Below are positions 15,503 through 23,227 of a stretch of DNA of 32,116 nucleotides, piece after piece; the first letter of the stretch is position 1, and each line of letters starts with the position of its first letter. A program made the position numbers and the translations under genes. Source of the stretch: Ascidiaceihabitans sp. Its GTDB lineage: Bacteria; Pseudomonadota; Alphaproteobacteria; Rhodobacterales; Rhodobacteraceae. The notes under the pieces were generated by a model. It saw nothing but the letters and a program-made list of their open reading frames with translations, did no database searches and was not told where the DNA came from. The DNA lies in NCBI GenBank assembly GCA_023301665.1, contig JALZUL010000218.1:1-32116 (forward strand). Reading direction: 5' to 3'.

Positions 15503-16380
15503 GTAACCAACAAGAACCAAAGCTAACGATCTTTTTTATTGTAGATCCTCCCAAGTATCAGGATATGGGGTGCTTTCTTGCCGCGTCGATCCGTACGCAG
15601 TTTAAAGAACCAGTTAAGTTGGTTGGGTATTGTCCCAGTGCGACCATCGGAGAGATGGATAAGAAAGCGCTGGGCATCTACAAAAAGCTTGATGTTGATA
15701 TCCGGTCTTTTGAAACAGACGGCCGTTTCGAACCTGATTATCCGCACGGCAATAAGCTTCTCGCTGCACTTGAGCCGCGAGATACGCCATATTCGGCCTT
15801 CATGGATTCCGATATGTTGTTCATTGGCGAAAATACGACTGATCAAATGTACAAAGAGGGCCATGTATCAGTAGCACCTGCGACCTCGATGTATTGGTCC
15901 GGTCAAAAGATTTGGAAAGATATCTACGCGGCATGCGACATCGAACCGCCCGAAGACCGGATATGGTTGGCCCGCCAACGTCGTCGCAAACTGATGCCTT
16001 ACTTCAATGCTGGTTTGATCGTTTTTCCTGAAGGGCCGATCGGACCAAATGGCGAAACATTTGCCGAAGTTTGGATGCGTCTGGCACAAGAGATCGACAA
16101 GATCGATATCGTTAAAAAGCGCCCTTACTTAGATCAAATGAGCTTGCCCTTGGCGATCCGCGAAGCAGGGTTGGATTGGAACATTCTCGAAGAAGAACAA
16201 CATTATATTTTAGGCGGCAGTTTGCGCGGCGAACCTTTGCCCGAGGATAAAGACATCAAAATGATCCATTATCGGAATTTTGAAATCCTGCGCGAAGTGA
16301 AGTGTATGCGGCTCGCAAAAGACATGATGGAAAGCACCACGGGCGTTCGCAGAATCTCCCAGTTTAATGTTGAGGGATAA
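15499..16380 (+). CDS. GT8-like glycosyltransferase
   Basis: A 293-aa protein with a nucleotide-diphospho-sugar transferase fold. The key string is YSAFMDSDMLFIG with the D103-S-D105 metal site. HGNKLLAAL comes before it, and the PYFNAGLIVFPEG block after it is the usual second signature of GT8-like enzymes. KKRPYLDQMSLPLAI and IHYRNFEIL resemble the late D/Q and H-x-n motifs of that fold. There are no membrane helices. It belongs to the plus-strand operon from the GT90 gene to the alpha/beta hydrolase. The exact GT family is uncertain; donor and acceptor are unknown. Confidence 0.78.
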   Translation: MSNQQEPKLTIFFIVDPPKYQDMGCFLAASIRTQFKEPVKLVGYCPSATIGEMDKKALGIYKKLDVDIRSFETDGRFEPDYPHGNKLLAALEPRDTPYSAFMDSDMLFIGENTTDQMYKEGHVSVAPATSMYWSGQKIWKDIYAACDIEPPEDRIWLARQRRRKLMPYFNAGLIVFPEGPIGPNGETFAEVWMRLAQEIDKIDIVKKRPYLDQMSLPLAIREAGLDWNILEEEQHYILGGSLRGEPLPEDKDIKMIHYRNFEILREVKCMRLAKDMMESTTGVRRISQFNVEG

Positions 16381-16386
16381 ACTGTT

Positions 16387-17235
16387 TTGGATCACATCAG
16401 GCATATTGTGTTTGAAGGTGAGCACATGCGGTTGGAATACAACGGGCCCCCACTAACGCCTTTGAAGCAAGGCTCTAACCCTAGAGTTGTTGTCGCGTTT
16501 GCTCCGTTTGATTATCCATTCACGACGGACGAAGGTGGGTGGGGATCCGCCTCATTCACAAAGCGCGAAATTGCCCATGTGTGCGTGTTTCATCGCGCGG
16601 AAGATTGGCATCAGAACGACGATTTTTTCCCTGCAATGGAGGCTTGTCGCGCGTTTCTTGGTGATGAAATTGATATAACCACCTATGGGTTTAGCATGGG
16701 TGGCTACGGCGCTTTGCTTGGGGCGCAAAGTTTGGAAGCTGAGCGGGCGGTAGCGATTTCTCCACAGGTTTCAATCGATCCGTCAGAGGTGCGATTTGAA
16801 CGTCGCTATGCCGAGCAATGGGCAGCTATGACGGGTTGGAAATATGATCTTTCCAAATACATGACTAGCCAAAAGACCAAGTACATTGTTCTCTTTGATC
16901 CGCTGCATCGGCAGGATCAAAAGCACGAGGCACGCTTGCCTAAGCCAAAGCACTATTCACGTGGCCTTTTACACGGTGCCGGTCACGCTGGGATACAAAC
17001 CTTGGTGCAGATGGGGGCGCAAGAAACGCTTTTTGATCTAGTACGCGGCGCTGCCGATACGGGCGGTTTGCGCAAGGCTTATCGCGAAGGGCGAAGGGAT
17101 AGTTTTCGATATTTACGTAAGATGGGTACTCTTTTACACGAAACAAATCGCCCCGCTGCGTTGGGCTTTTTTGAAATGGCGAAGAGCCGTGGTTATCGTC
17201 GCTTGATAAAAAAGTGGAAACCTTTTTATGAATGA
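16387..17235 (+). CDS. Alpha/beta hydrolase (esterase-like)
   Basis: A 282-aa alpha/beta-hydrolase. The nucleophile elbow is Y-G-F-S103-M-G-G-Y-G-A. The likely acid and histidine are D171 (IVLFDPLHRQ) and H200 (LLHGAGHAG). There is no signal peptide. It may remove or shift acyl groups on the glycan, or act on a small ester; this is inferred from position only. The start is taken as TTG at 16387 with GAGGG upstream, 6 nt after the GT8-like gene; ATG at 16426 with AAGGTGA 7 nt before it is an equally good alternative and would lose 13 residues. The stop is overlapped by a possible 49-codon ORF. Confidence 0.78.
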   Translation: MDHIRHIVFEGEHMRLEYNGPPLTPLKQGSNPRVVVAFAPFDYPFTTDEGGWGSASFTKREIAHVCVFHRAEDWHQNDDFFPAMEACRAFLGDEIDITTYGFSMGGYGALLGAQSLEAERAVAISPQVSIDPSEVRFERRYAEQWAAMTGWKYDLSKYMTSQKTKYIVLFDPLHRQDQKHEARLPKPKHYSRGLLHGAGHAGIQTLVQMGAQETLFDLVRGAADTGGLRKAYREGRRDSFRYLRKMGTLLHETNRPAALGFFEMAKSRGYRRLIKKWKPFYE

Positions 17236-17377
17236 GCTTCGGGCGATTGCGGGAAAGTGCAGTTTCAGTTTTAAACGCCTAAATTACCCAAAGCATCTTG
17301 CCGTAAACTGTTCTATACTTGTCTTCGAACAGGGCCAGAATTTTGAACCAAGAACGCAGGTGGCACAGCTGACATGA
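17228..17377 (+). CDS. Possible 49-aa ORF bridging to the 483-aa gene
   Basis: The ATG at 17228 overlaps the end of the alpha/beta-hydrolase gene by 8 nt, GGAAA stands about 8 nt before it, and its TGA is shared as ATGA with the start of the next gene. It therefore fills the 138-nt gap completely. The peptide (start MNELRAIAGKCSFSFKRL, two cysteines, no membrane segment) matches nothing I know. A second overlapping ATG (17232) opens only 16 codons. The overlap pattern is suggestive, but an open frame of this length by chance is not rare. Confidence 0.25.
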   Translation: MNELRAIAGKCSFSFKRLNYPKHLAVNCSILVFEQGQNFEPRTQVAQLT

Positions 17378-18825
17378 CACAAGACACTCCACATACTCAG
17401 ACGCCTAAACGGGGTGTTTTGTTGCGCGTGCAAAATGGCGATGTCATTGGTTTTGACGAAACTGGCGTTCGTATTAATTTAGCTGACAGCGTGATCGCGG
17501 ATATCGAAAAGCGTTTGGATTTTTCGGGTGCCTCAAAACCTGTCGATGCAAGTGTCTTGGGTGATATAAATGCATGGGATGTACAGGCCGTCGATGGATG
17601 GTACGTGTTTCATGCTGACCTACCCGGTTCGCAAAATGTAGGTCACTACCGACGTCGGATAGAAGCCGATGGGGATGGTTTTCCAAGCATTATCGCAAAT
17701 CCAACAACGGCTCTGTTTGGGCTGTTGTCTTTGGGTGGCACGCGACGCGCGATGACATCGGATGAGCCTGTGCAATTCCCCTATCACGTCTTGAGCACGG
17801 GTGACGATATGGGGTCAGCGGGTCCTGCGGGAACTCAGCGGGTCGAAGAAAATGATGTGTTAGAGTGCTTGAATGAACATACGCGCGATAGCCTTGTCGC
17901 TGATGAGATTGTTGGGCGGCGGCAAAAACAGTATCGCGCGCTACCAGTCATATATGTGCGTAACGAGACCGACAGCTCTTCATCAATTGACCAATTGGCG
18001 ACCGGTGCCGCAATGGAGAATTTCCGTCAGACGACCGCAAACTTTTGCGCGGCGGCCGCGAGCTTGGGGCTGCCACCAAAGGTGTATGCCGTTGGTCTTG
18101 ATTTCACCCTTGAAGCGGTTGGCGACAATGGTGAGGCATGGTTGCAAGGCATGTACAAGATCATGCAAGACGTCACCGACCTTTTCGCCGATCATGGTTT
18201 GCGAAAGCCGCTTTTCATAGCCCCTTTTGAAGCGGGCACTCATGTCGTGTCGGATCATCCGGTCATGCGCGCGCAATGGGATTTATCATGGAATAAGGGG
18301 GGGCACGATTTTTTCTATTCTGCTCCTAGTTACATGTTTGCTCTGGATGACTTCGGACGAGCAACTGCGACAGCAAGGCAGCAGATGGCCGAAATGGATG
18401 CTTGCGCGATTGAAAGCTGCAACAGTGATCTTGATTGGTCCTGCCCCACGTTTTTGCTGGCAGAGCGCGAAGCAGACCGACGCATTATTCGGTGCCGCGC
18501 GCAATCTTTGAATGCGCTGGTAGTCGATGAAGCAGATCCGTTGAATGCTGGCAGCTCGTGTGGGTTCACGTTTGAAGGGTGCACAAACGATGTGGTTGTC
18601 GAGAGTGTCAAAGTCGCACCAGACGATGCAAACGATCTCCTTGTTACCTGCAATATCGCACCAGAAGGCGAAGACCTGAAATTGTTATATGCATGTGGGT
18701 GGGAACATTCGAATGATGGAATGCCTGCGAACCGTGGTGCCATTCATGATGAATGGGAATATCAAAGCAAAACAGGCGCGACCCTTTACAGATGGGCATT
18801 GCCAGCGGCATTGCCAGTTCATTGA
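17374..18825 (+). CDS. Protein of unknown function, first gene of the LamG/sulfatase operon
   Basis: A 483-aa protein I do not recognise. Visible traits: no signal peptide or membrane helix, acidic, many short conserved-looking strings such as YAVGLDFTLEAVGDNGEAW, APFEAGTHV, FFYSAPSYMFALDDFG and QQMAEMDACAIESC, and a C-terminus with ANRGAIHDEW and YRWALPAALPVH. The C-terminal ANRG..DEW pattern faintly recalls the end of carbohydrate esterases of the sialate O-acetylesterase type, and the middle could be an SGNH-like hydrolase fold, but no GDS block is visible, so I do not call it one. Its TGA overlaps the next ATG by 1 nt (TGATG), so it is coupled to the LamG-like and sulfatase genes. Confidence 0.7.
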   Translation: MTQDTPHTQTPKRGVLLRVQNGDVIGFDETGVRINLADSVIADIEKRLDFSGASKPVDASVLGDINAWDVQAVDGWYVFHADLPGSQNVGHYRRRIEADGDGFPSIIANPTTALFGLLSLGGTRRAMTSDEPVQFPYHVLSTGDDMGSAGPAGTQRVEENDVLECLNEHTRDSLVADEIVGRRQKQYRALPVIYVRNETDSSSSIDQLATGAAMENFRQTTANFCAAAASLGLPPKVYAVGLDFTLEAVGDNGEAWLQGMYKIMQDVTDLFADHGLRKPLFIAPFEAGTHVVSDHPVMRAQWDLSWNKGGHDFFYSAPSYMFALDDFGRATATARQQMAEMDACAIESCNSDLDWSCPTFLLAEREADRRIIRCRAQSLNALVVDEADPLNAGSSCGFTFEGCTNDVVVESVKVAPDDANDLLVTCNIAPEGEDLKLLYACGWEHSNDGMPANRGAIHDEWEYQSKTGATLYRWALPAALPVH

Positions 18826-19610
18826 TGGAAATACCAGCGCCACATTTCGTCGATATCGAAGTGCCGAACGCGGTGCTTTTGGTCAGTGATAAACCCAGCT
18901 TGGAAACTGTGCACCCTAATGACAGTGGGGCCGTTTGGTATCGGGCAGATGAATCCTCTCTGCATCGTAACAGTAGCGGCGCAGTTCAGAAATGGTCACC
19001 GCAAAAGGCGCTGGGTGTAGAAGCCGTTCAGGCAAAGCCTAACGATGACAATTTGCGTTTGTCAGAAAAGGGCGGCCTTTGTTTTGAGCGGGAAGTGAAC
19101 GCTGGATTGGTTGTGAGCGATGCACTGGTCGATCCTACGAGCTTCAGTTGTGCGATCAGATATGCATCTGATTATGGCGATGCCCGCACGCTTTTGACGG
19201 TGAACCCCAATCAACACGATAGCTACCTGTTCCTGAGTGAGAAAGACGGGAAAATCAGCTGGCAAGATCAAAAGGGACAGTCTGAGGTTTTGATGCCTGC
19301 ACCCAAAGGTGGCGGGTGGATTATTGCGGGCTATGATGCAGGGGCGCTTTCCCTAACAATTGCGACTTTGGGGTCTGACGTTGTCCAGCCTGTATCCAGT
19401 GATACTTTGAAGTCTGAAATAGCCACAGATTTTCAGGGTGCAAGTGATGTGTTCTTTGGATGTCGTTCACATCGCAAGGGGATCACTAAAACGCTGGGGT
19501 CTTCACGCGTCATGGACGTATTATTGTGGATCGATCAAGATGTATGCTCCAGAGAAACAAAGCAAATAAATGCCGTTTTGCGTCACTGTGAGAATGAGGG
19601 CAGTCTTTAA
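18825..19610 (+). CDS. LamG / concanavalin A-like lectin-fold protein
   Basis: A 261-aa protein. AVWYRADESSL, a short insertion, GGLCFEREV, FSCAIRYASDYGDARTLLTV, YLFLSEKDGKISW, GGGWIIAGYDAGALSLTI and RVMDVLLWIDQDV follow the strand order of LamG/ConA-like beta-sandwich domains, which bind glycans. It has no signal peptide. The start at 18825 is set by the TGATG overlap with the previous gene; an upstream frame start at 18753 lies inside that gene. The stop shares one base with the sulfatase ATG (TAATG). It probably works with the sulfatase, for example as a binding or accessory subunit; this is inferred from the coupling. Confidence 0.72.
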   Translation: MEIPAPHFVDIEVPNAVLLVSDKPSLETVHPNDSGAVWYRADESSLHRNSSGAVQKWSPQKALGVEAVQAKPNDDNLRLSEKGGLCFEREVNAGLVVSDALVDPTSFSCAIRYASDYGDARTLLTVNPNQHDSYLFLSEKDGKISWQDQKGQSEVLMPAPKGGGWIIAGYDAGALSLTIATLGSDVVQPVSSDTLKSEIATDFQGASDVFFGCRSHRKGITKTLGSSRVMDVLLWIDQDVCSRETKQINAVLRHCENEGSL

Positions 19611-21904
19611 TGAGCTTTGATAAGATCACAGGAAAAAACGATAATATTTGTGTCATTTGGATCGATGACATGATTGATGTTTTCACGTGGCGCAACGCGT
19701 TTGGGCTGACGATTTCTACGCCAAACATTGATCGCTTTATGGGCGAGGGGGTGCGGTTCTCAAATGCGTATGCGACGGTCCCATTGTGCGCGCCGTGTCG
19801 CGCTGAGCTGGCAACAGGGCTTTCGCCATTTCGAACCGGCCTTGTAGACTTAAACCGTTTTTGGCGTGATATTTTGCCCCCGACAGCTGGGTGGCAGTTT
19901 GATCTGAGACGCGCAGGTTTTCGTACCTTTACCACTGGCAAAGTGGACAGCAATTACAAGCCAATGCCTGAAACCTACAAACGGGTTCTGTTTCACGAAG
20001 AGCCTGCGGCGAAAGACGCTGGTAAGCGTAATAACGTCAAAGATTACTTGGACAAAGGCCCAGGCATTTCTGGGGTTGGGTATCCAAATGATGATGGGTC
20101 CCAAGATCGTAAATTCTACGACTATCAAGTTGCGCAAAACGCGATTGATTATCTAGATAAAGCGGATCCAGCGCGGCGCCATTTGATTCAACTTGGCTTC
20201 AAGCACCCCCATTATAAGCTTCAGTGCCCCGACCGATTTTATCAAACCTATGACCCAGCCGAAATTGTGTGGCCAGAAACAGCCGCTGCCGAGGATTATT
20301 TTGGCCCTCAAGAAGGTATGGCTGTCTACGAGGCCGCTTATATCGCAAATGGGCCTTGGACCCCTGAAAAGGCGGGTGACCATGCATGGCGTGAAGTTGT
20401 ACGCGCTTATTTTGCTGCTATTTCTCACGTTGACCATGAAATCGGGCGGTTCATGGATGCGTTGCGCGCGTCGGAGCTCGCACAGAATACCAGTGTGATC
20501 TTATTGTCCGACAATGGGTTTAATCTAGGGACACACGACAGCTTTCACAAAATGAGCCAATGGGATAGCGCTGCGCATGTTCCTTTAGGGTTGTGGAATG
20601 CGCGCATTAAAGAACCAAAGGTGATCGACAGGCCGATTTCCCTGCATAATATCCCGAAGACAATTATGGATTTGGCTGGGTTACCTTACAGACCTGATTG
20701 GGTTTCTGGGCAAAGCCTGCTGCCGTTGGTGGATGATAGCTTTGGCAATTTCGACGAAACAAAGTCTCCGATTACATCCGTTTTTGGAACATTGTCGGTG
20801 CGGCCAGCGACCGGAGAGTTAAATCGATATCGCTACTTCCGTTACCCAAATGGAGAAGAGCATGTCTACGATCTGATCTCGGACCCTGGAGAGACAGAGA
20901 ATTTGCATGAAACCGCGCCGTTGAAAGAGCTGCGTCAGACCTTGATCGATAACGCACTTGATCTTGGGCTAGATTTGCGCGGGTTTGAAAAGCCAGAGCG
21001 TGGTGTGAACGCAATGATGTCGCTTGACGGAAGCGTGGTTCTTGCAGGCGGCAATGCAGATAACAACTATTGGGCTTACGGAGAAAACGCCGAAAAAATC
21101 CGCGAAGAAGAAGACGGCGGCACCGATACCTTGTGGTACATGGGCGGACCCGATGATTATGTGCTGCATGCCCCAGCTTACATCGAGAATATTCGCATCG
21201 CGACCGTTGTGTCGCGCAATGAGGATGACCCAAGCGAATCCAAGGAAATGGCGATTGTTGCACATCCGGATACGCCGATTAATTTCGAAACTTCAGAACG
21301 TGTCACGGTGAATGTTCAAGGAAGTCGGGGTGCTGACGTGATGGTAGGGCCGAAGTATGGGGGTGCCACCTTCCACGGTGGTGCCGGTAATGACATGCTA
21401 ATTGCTAAATCAGGACGCGGCAAAGACGTTCATTACTTTTATGGCGGTGCAGGCAATGACACGCTAATCGGCGGCAATGCACGCGATGTACTTGATGGTG
21501 GTACGGGCAATGATGTGATCCGCGGGGGTAAAGGGCGGAGCAAAATTTATGGTGGACCCGGAAACGACGATATTGCGGACGGACCAGGTGGCTCGGAAAT
21601 CCACACGGGTCCAGGGCGCAATATCGTGCGCTCTGATGGCGGGGATGACCGTATCTTTGTTGGCGGTGGCCACAATAAGATTACTGCGGGTCCCGGTAAA
21701 AGTTCGTTTATCCTAGAATACGGCGGCATCACTGAATTTGAGTATTGGGAAGATGGCTATACATTGGACCTCACAAAATGGCCGCAAGCTCCGCATATTG
21801 TTGCTGTGGACGATAAATATACTGACATCACATTGGGTGTGAGTGTCGTTCGTATCTATGGCAAACACCGGGAAAAAAATATAAAAGCGCAAATCAAACA
21901 ATAG
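19610..21904 (+). CDS. Sulfatase fused to RTX (hemolysin-type calcium-binding) repeats
   Basis: A 764-aa protein. Residues 10-460 form an alkaline-phosphatase-fold sulfatase. The metal aspartates are D19/D20 (IWIDDM). The formylglycine motif is C60-A-P-C-R64 in LCAPCRAELATGLSP, with Cys where Ser or Thr is usual at position 4. The second metal site is SD301-N302-G-x-x-L-G-T-H. HVPLGLWN and DLISDPGETENL are the normal late motifs. Residues 470-720 carry GTDTLWY and nonapeptide RTX repeats (GGAGNDMLI, GGAGNDTLI, GGTGNDVIRGG, GGPGNDDIADG). No signal peptide is seen; RTX proteins usually leave by type I secretion. Substrate unknown, probably a sulfated polysaccharide. It needs an FGE or anSME maturase, absent here. 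Confidence 0.9.
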   Translation: MSFDKITGKNDNICVIWIDDMIDVFTWRNAFGLTISTPNIDRFMGEGVRFSNAYATVPLCAPCRAELATGLSPFRTGLVDLNRFWRDILPPTAGWQFDLRRAGFRTFTTGKVDSNYKPMPETYKRVLFHEEPAAKDAGKRNNVKDYLDKGPGISGVGYPNDDGSQDRKFYDYQVAQNAIDYLDKADPARRHLIQLGFKHPHYKLQCPDRFYQTYDPAEIVWPETAAAEDYFGPQEGMAVYEAAYIANGPWTPEKAGDHAWREVVRAYFAAISHVDHEIGRFMDALRASELAQNTSVILLSDNGFNLGTHDSFHKMSQWDSAAHVPLGLWNARIKEPKVIDRPISLHNIPKTIMDLAGLPYRPDWVSGQSLLPLVDDSFGNFDETKSPITSVFGTLSVRPATGELNRYRYFRYPNGEEHVYDLISDPGETENLHETAPLKELRQTLIDNALDLGLDLRGFEKPERGVNAMMSLDGSVVLAGGNADNNYWAYGENAEKIREEEDGGTDTLWYMGGPDDYVLHAPAYIENIRIATVVSRNEDDPSESKEMAIVAHPDTPINFETSERVTVNVQGSRGADVMVGPKYGGATFHGGAGNDMLIAKSGRGKDVHYFYGGAGNDTLIGGNARDVLDGGTGNDVIRGGKGRSKIYGGPGNDDIADGPGGSEIHTGPGRNIVRSDGGDDRIFVGGGHNKITAGPGKSSFILEYGGITEFEYWEDGYTLDLTKWPQAPHIVAVDDKYTDITLGVSVVRIYGKHREKNIKAQIKQ

Positions 21905-21934
21905 CGCAATATACTGGATGTACGAGTTAACTAG

Positions 21935-23044
21935 ATGTTGAATTTTAATCCCGAAGCCTCACTCGCTGGTAATATACGCGTCGTTGAAGATGCTATCGTC
22001 GTTCCTTGGGGCGAGGGCTCGAAGAAAAAGATGGCACGGCCTGCGGGAGTTTTTACTGCTGAAGGTGAGTTTTGCGAAGATGCGATGACGTATCGTTCGG
22101 CCCATCGCCCGACGACAGTTGAACCGCATTTCCCGAAAGCCGATGAGGTGAAAACGACGTTAAAAGGGACGATACTTTTTGGAGGGCTGGCTTATGGTCA
22201 CTTCGGGCATGCGCTTTGTGAAAGTACCGCGCGTCTTTGGGCTCTCGATCACTTTCCTGGTCAAATAGATCAGATCCTCTTTCTTCCAAAGAAAAAACTG
22301 ACGTGGCCTGAGAGAAGCTTAACGCAGGTGCGCCCGTTGATCCGTAGTATGGGGGATTTGCCCCCGACGACTGCGATCAATGAGCCCACGCGGGTGGAAC
22401 GGCTTGTTATCGCGCCTCAAGGTTTCGGGGTGAATGATATGATCGGGGGCTCTCCAGAATTTCGCGACTTTACCAACAAAAGCTGGCGCGAAAGGGTTCA
22501 TGCTGACGGGCCGGAAAAGCTCTATATCTCACGCAGCGAAGTCTTTAGTAAACGTGGTCGTTTTCTTCTTGAGGAGCGGGTAGAGGATCATTTGCGCGAT
22601 GAGGGGTTCACAATCTTCCACCCTCAGCAGCACGATTTACAAAGTCAGCTAGAACATTACAAAGCCGCAAAGGTGATTGTATCGACAGACAACTCAGCGC
22701 TGCATTTGGCTGCTTTCGTGGCAGGCGCTGACACTAAGGTTGCGATTTTACTCAGGCGGCCAGGCAAAATCTATCTCGATTTTCAGGAGCAATTACGTCG
22801 ATTTGCGTCCATCGATCCAGTTATTAGCGATCAGTGTAAACGCTATTGGTTCCGAGAGGGGGAAGCTGTCCAATTGAACGAAGTCGTCTCATTGATTGAC
22901 TTCGAAAAGACCGGCAAGGGACTTTCAGATGCAGGCATTATTTCACGAAAAATTTGGGATAACCCAACCCCAAATGAAGTCGATCTGGCGCTTGAAGACT
23001 TTGAAGAACGCGGCGAAGTTCTGTTAGAGGAAGTGTTCGTCTGA
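21935..23044 (+). CDS. GT61 (DUF563) glycosyltransferase
   Basis: A 369-aa protein of the GT61/DUF563 type. Hallmarks are Y-G-H-F-G-H-A-L-C-E (87-96), PEKLYISRSEVFSKRGR (about 193-209), LEERVEDHLRDEGF and the late VSTDNSALHLAAFV block (249-262). No membrane segment is seen; the family is found both in the cytoplasm and facing other compartments. Relatives transfer xylose or GlcNAc in plants and take part in capsule and exopolysaccharide synthesis in bacteria. It follows the RTX-sulfatase by 30 nt without a clear ribosome site and is the last gene of the island before aspS. Confidence 0.88.
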   Translation: MLNFNPEASLAGNIRVVEDAIVVPWGEGSKKKMARPAGVFTAEGEFCEDAMTYRSAHRPTTVEPHFPKADEVKTTLKGTILFGGLAYGHFGHALCESTARLWALDHFPGQIDQILFLPKKKLTWPERSLTQVRPLIRSMGDLPPTTAINEPTRVERLVIAPQGFGVNDMIGGSPEFRDFTNKSWRERVHADGPEKLYISRSEVFSKRGRFLLEERVEDHLRDEGFTIFHPQQHDLQSQLEHYKAAKVIVSTDNSALHLAAFVAGADTKVAILLRRPGKIYLDFQEQLRRFASIDPVISDQCKRYWFREGEAVQLNEVVSLIDFEKTGKGLSDAGIISRKIWDNPTPNEVDLALEDFEERGEVLLEEVFV

Positions 23045-23162
23045 TCTGCTTATTTAAGAGTTTTTCTTGTGCTCATTTGGTCTGGGCCGAATGGATTTAC
23101 CAACTAAGGTCATATTCCTTGTCTTATTGGCTCGAATGTAGGGGATCAGCTACACGAGCGTC

Positions 23163-23191
23163 TTGACTTTCGAGGCGTTGAGCGGTGTATC
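23163..23191 (+). promoter_or_regulatory. Candidate promoter of aspS
   Basis: The -35-like TTGACT (23163-23168) has a 17-nt spacer and a weak -10 (TGTATC, 23186-23191), 37 nt before the aspS start. The good -35 and its position are the only support. Confidence 0.35.
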
Positions 23192-23227
23192 TGCCCAAAG
23201 ATTTTCGCCCACAGAGGGGACCATAAA

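Noticed and set aside
21340..21720. Repetitive DNA with GGTGCCGGTAATGAC-like units
   Set aside because: These are the codons of the RTX nonapeptides in the sulfatase gene, not a separate repeat or CRISPR.
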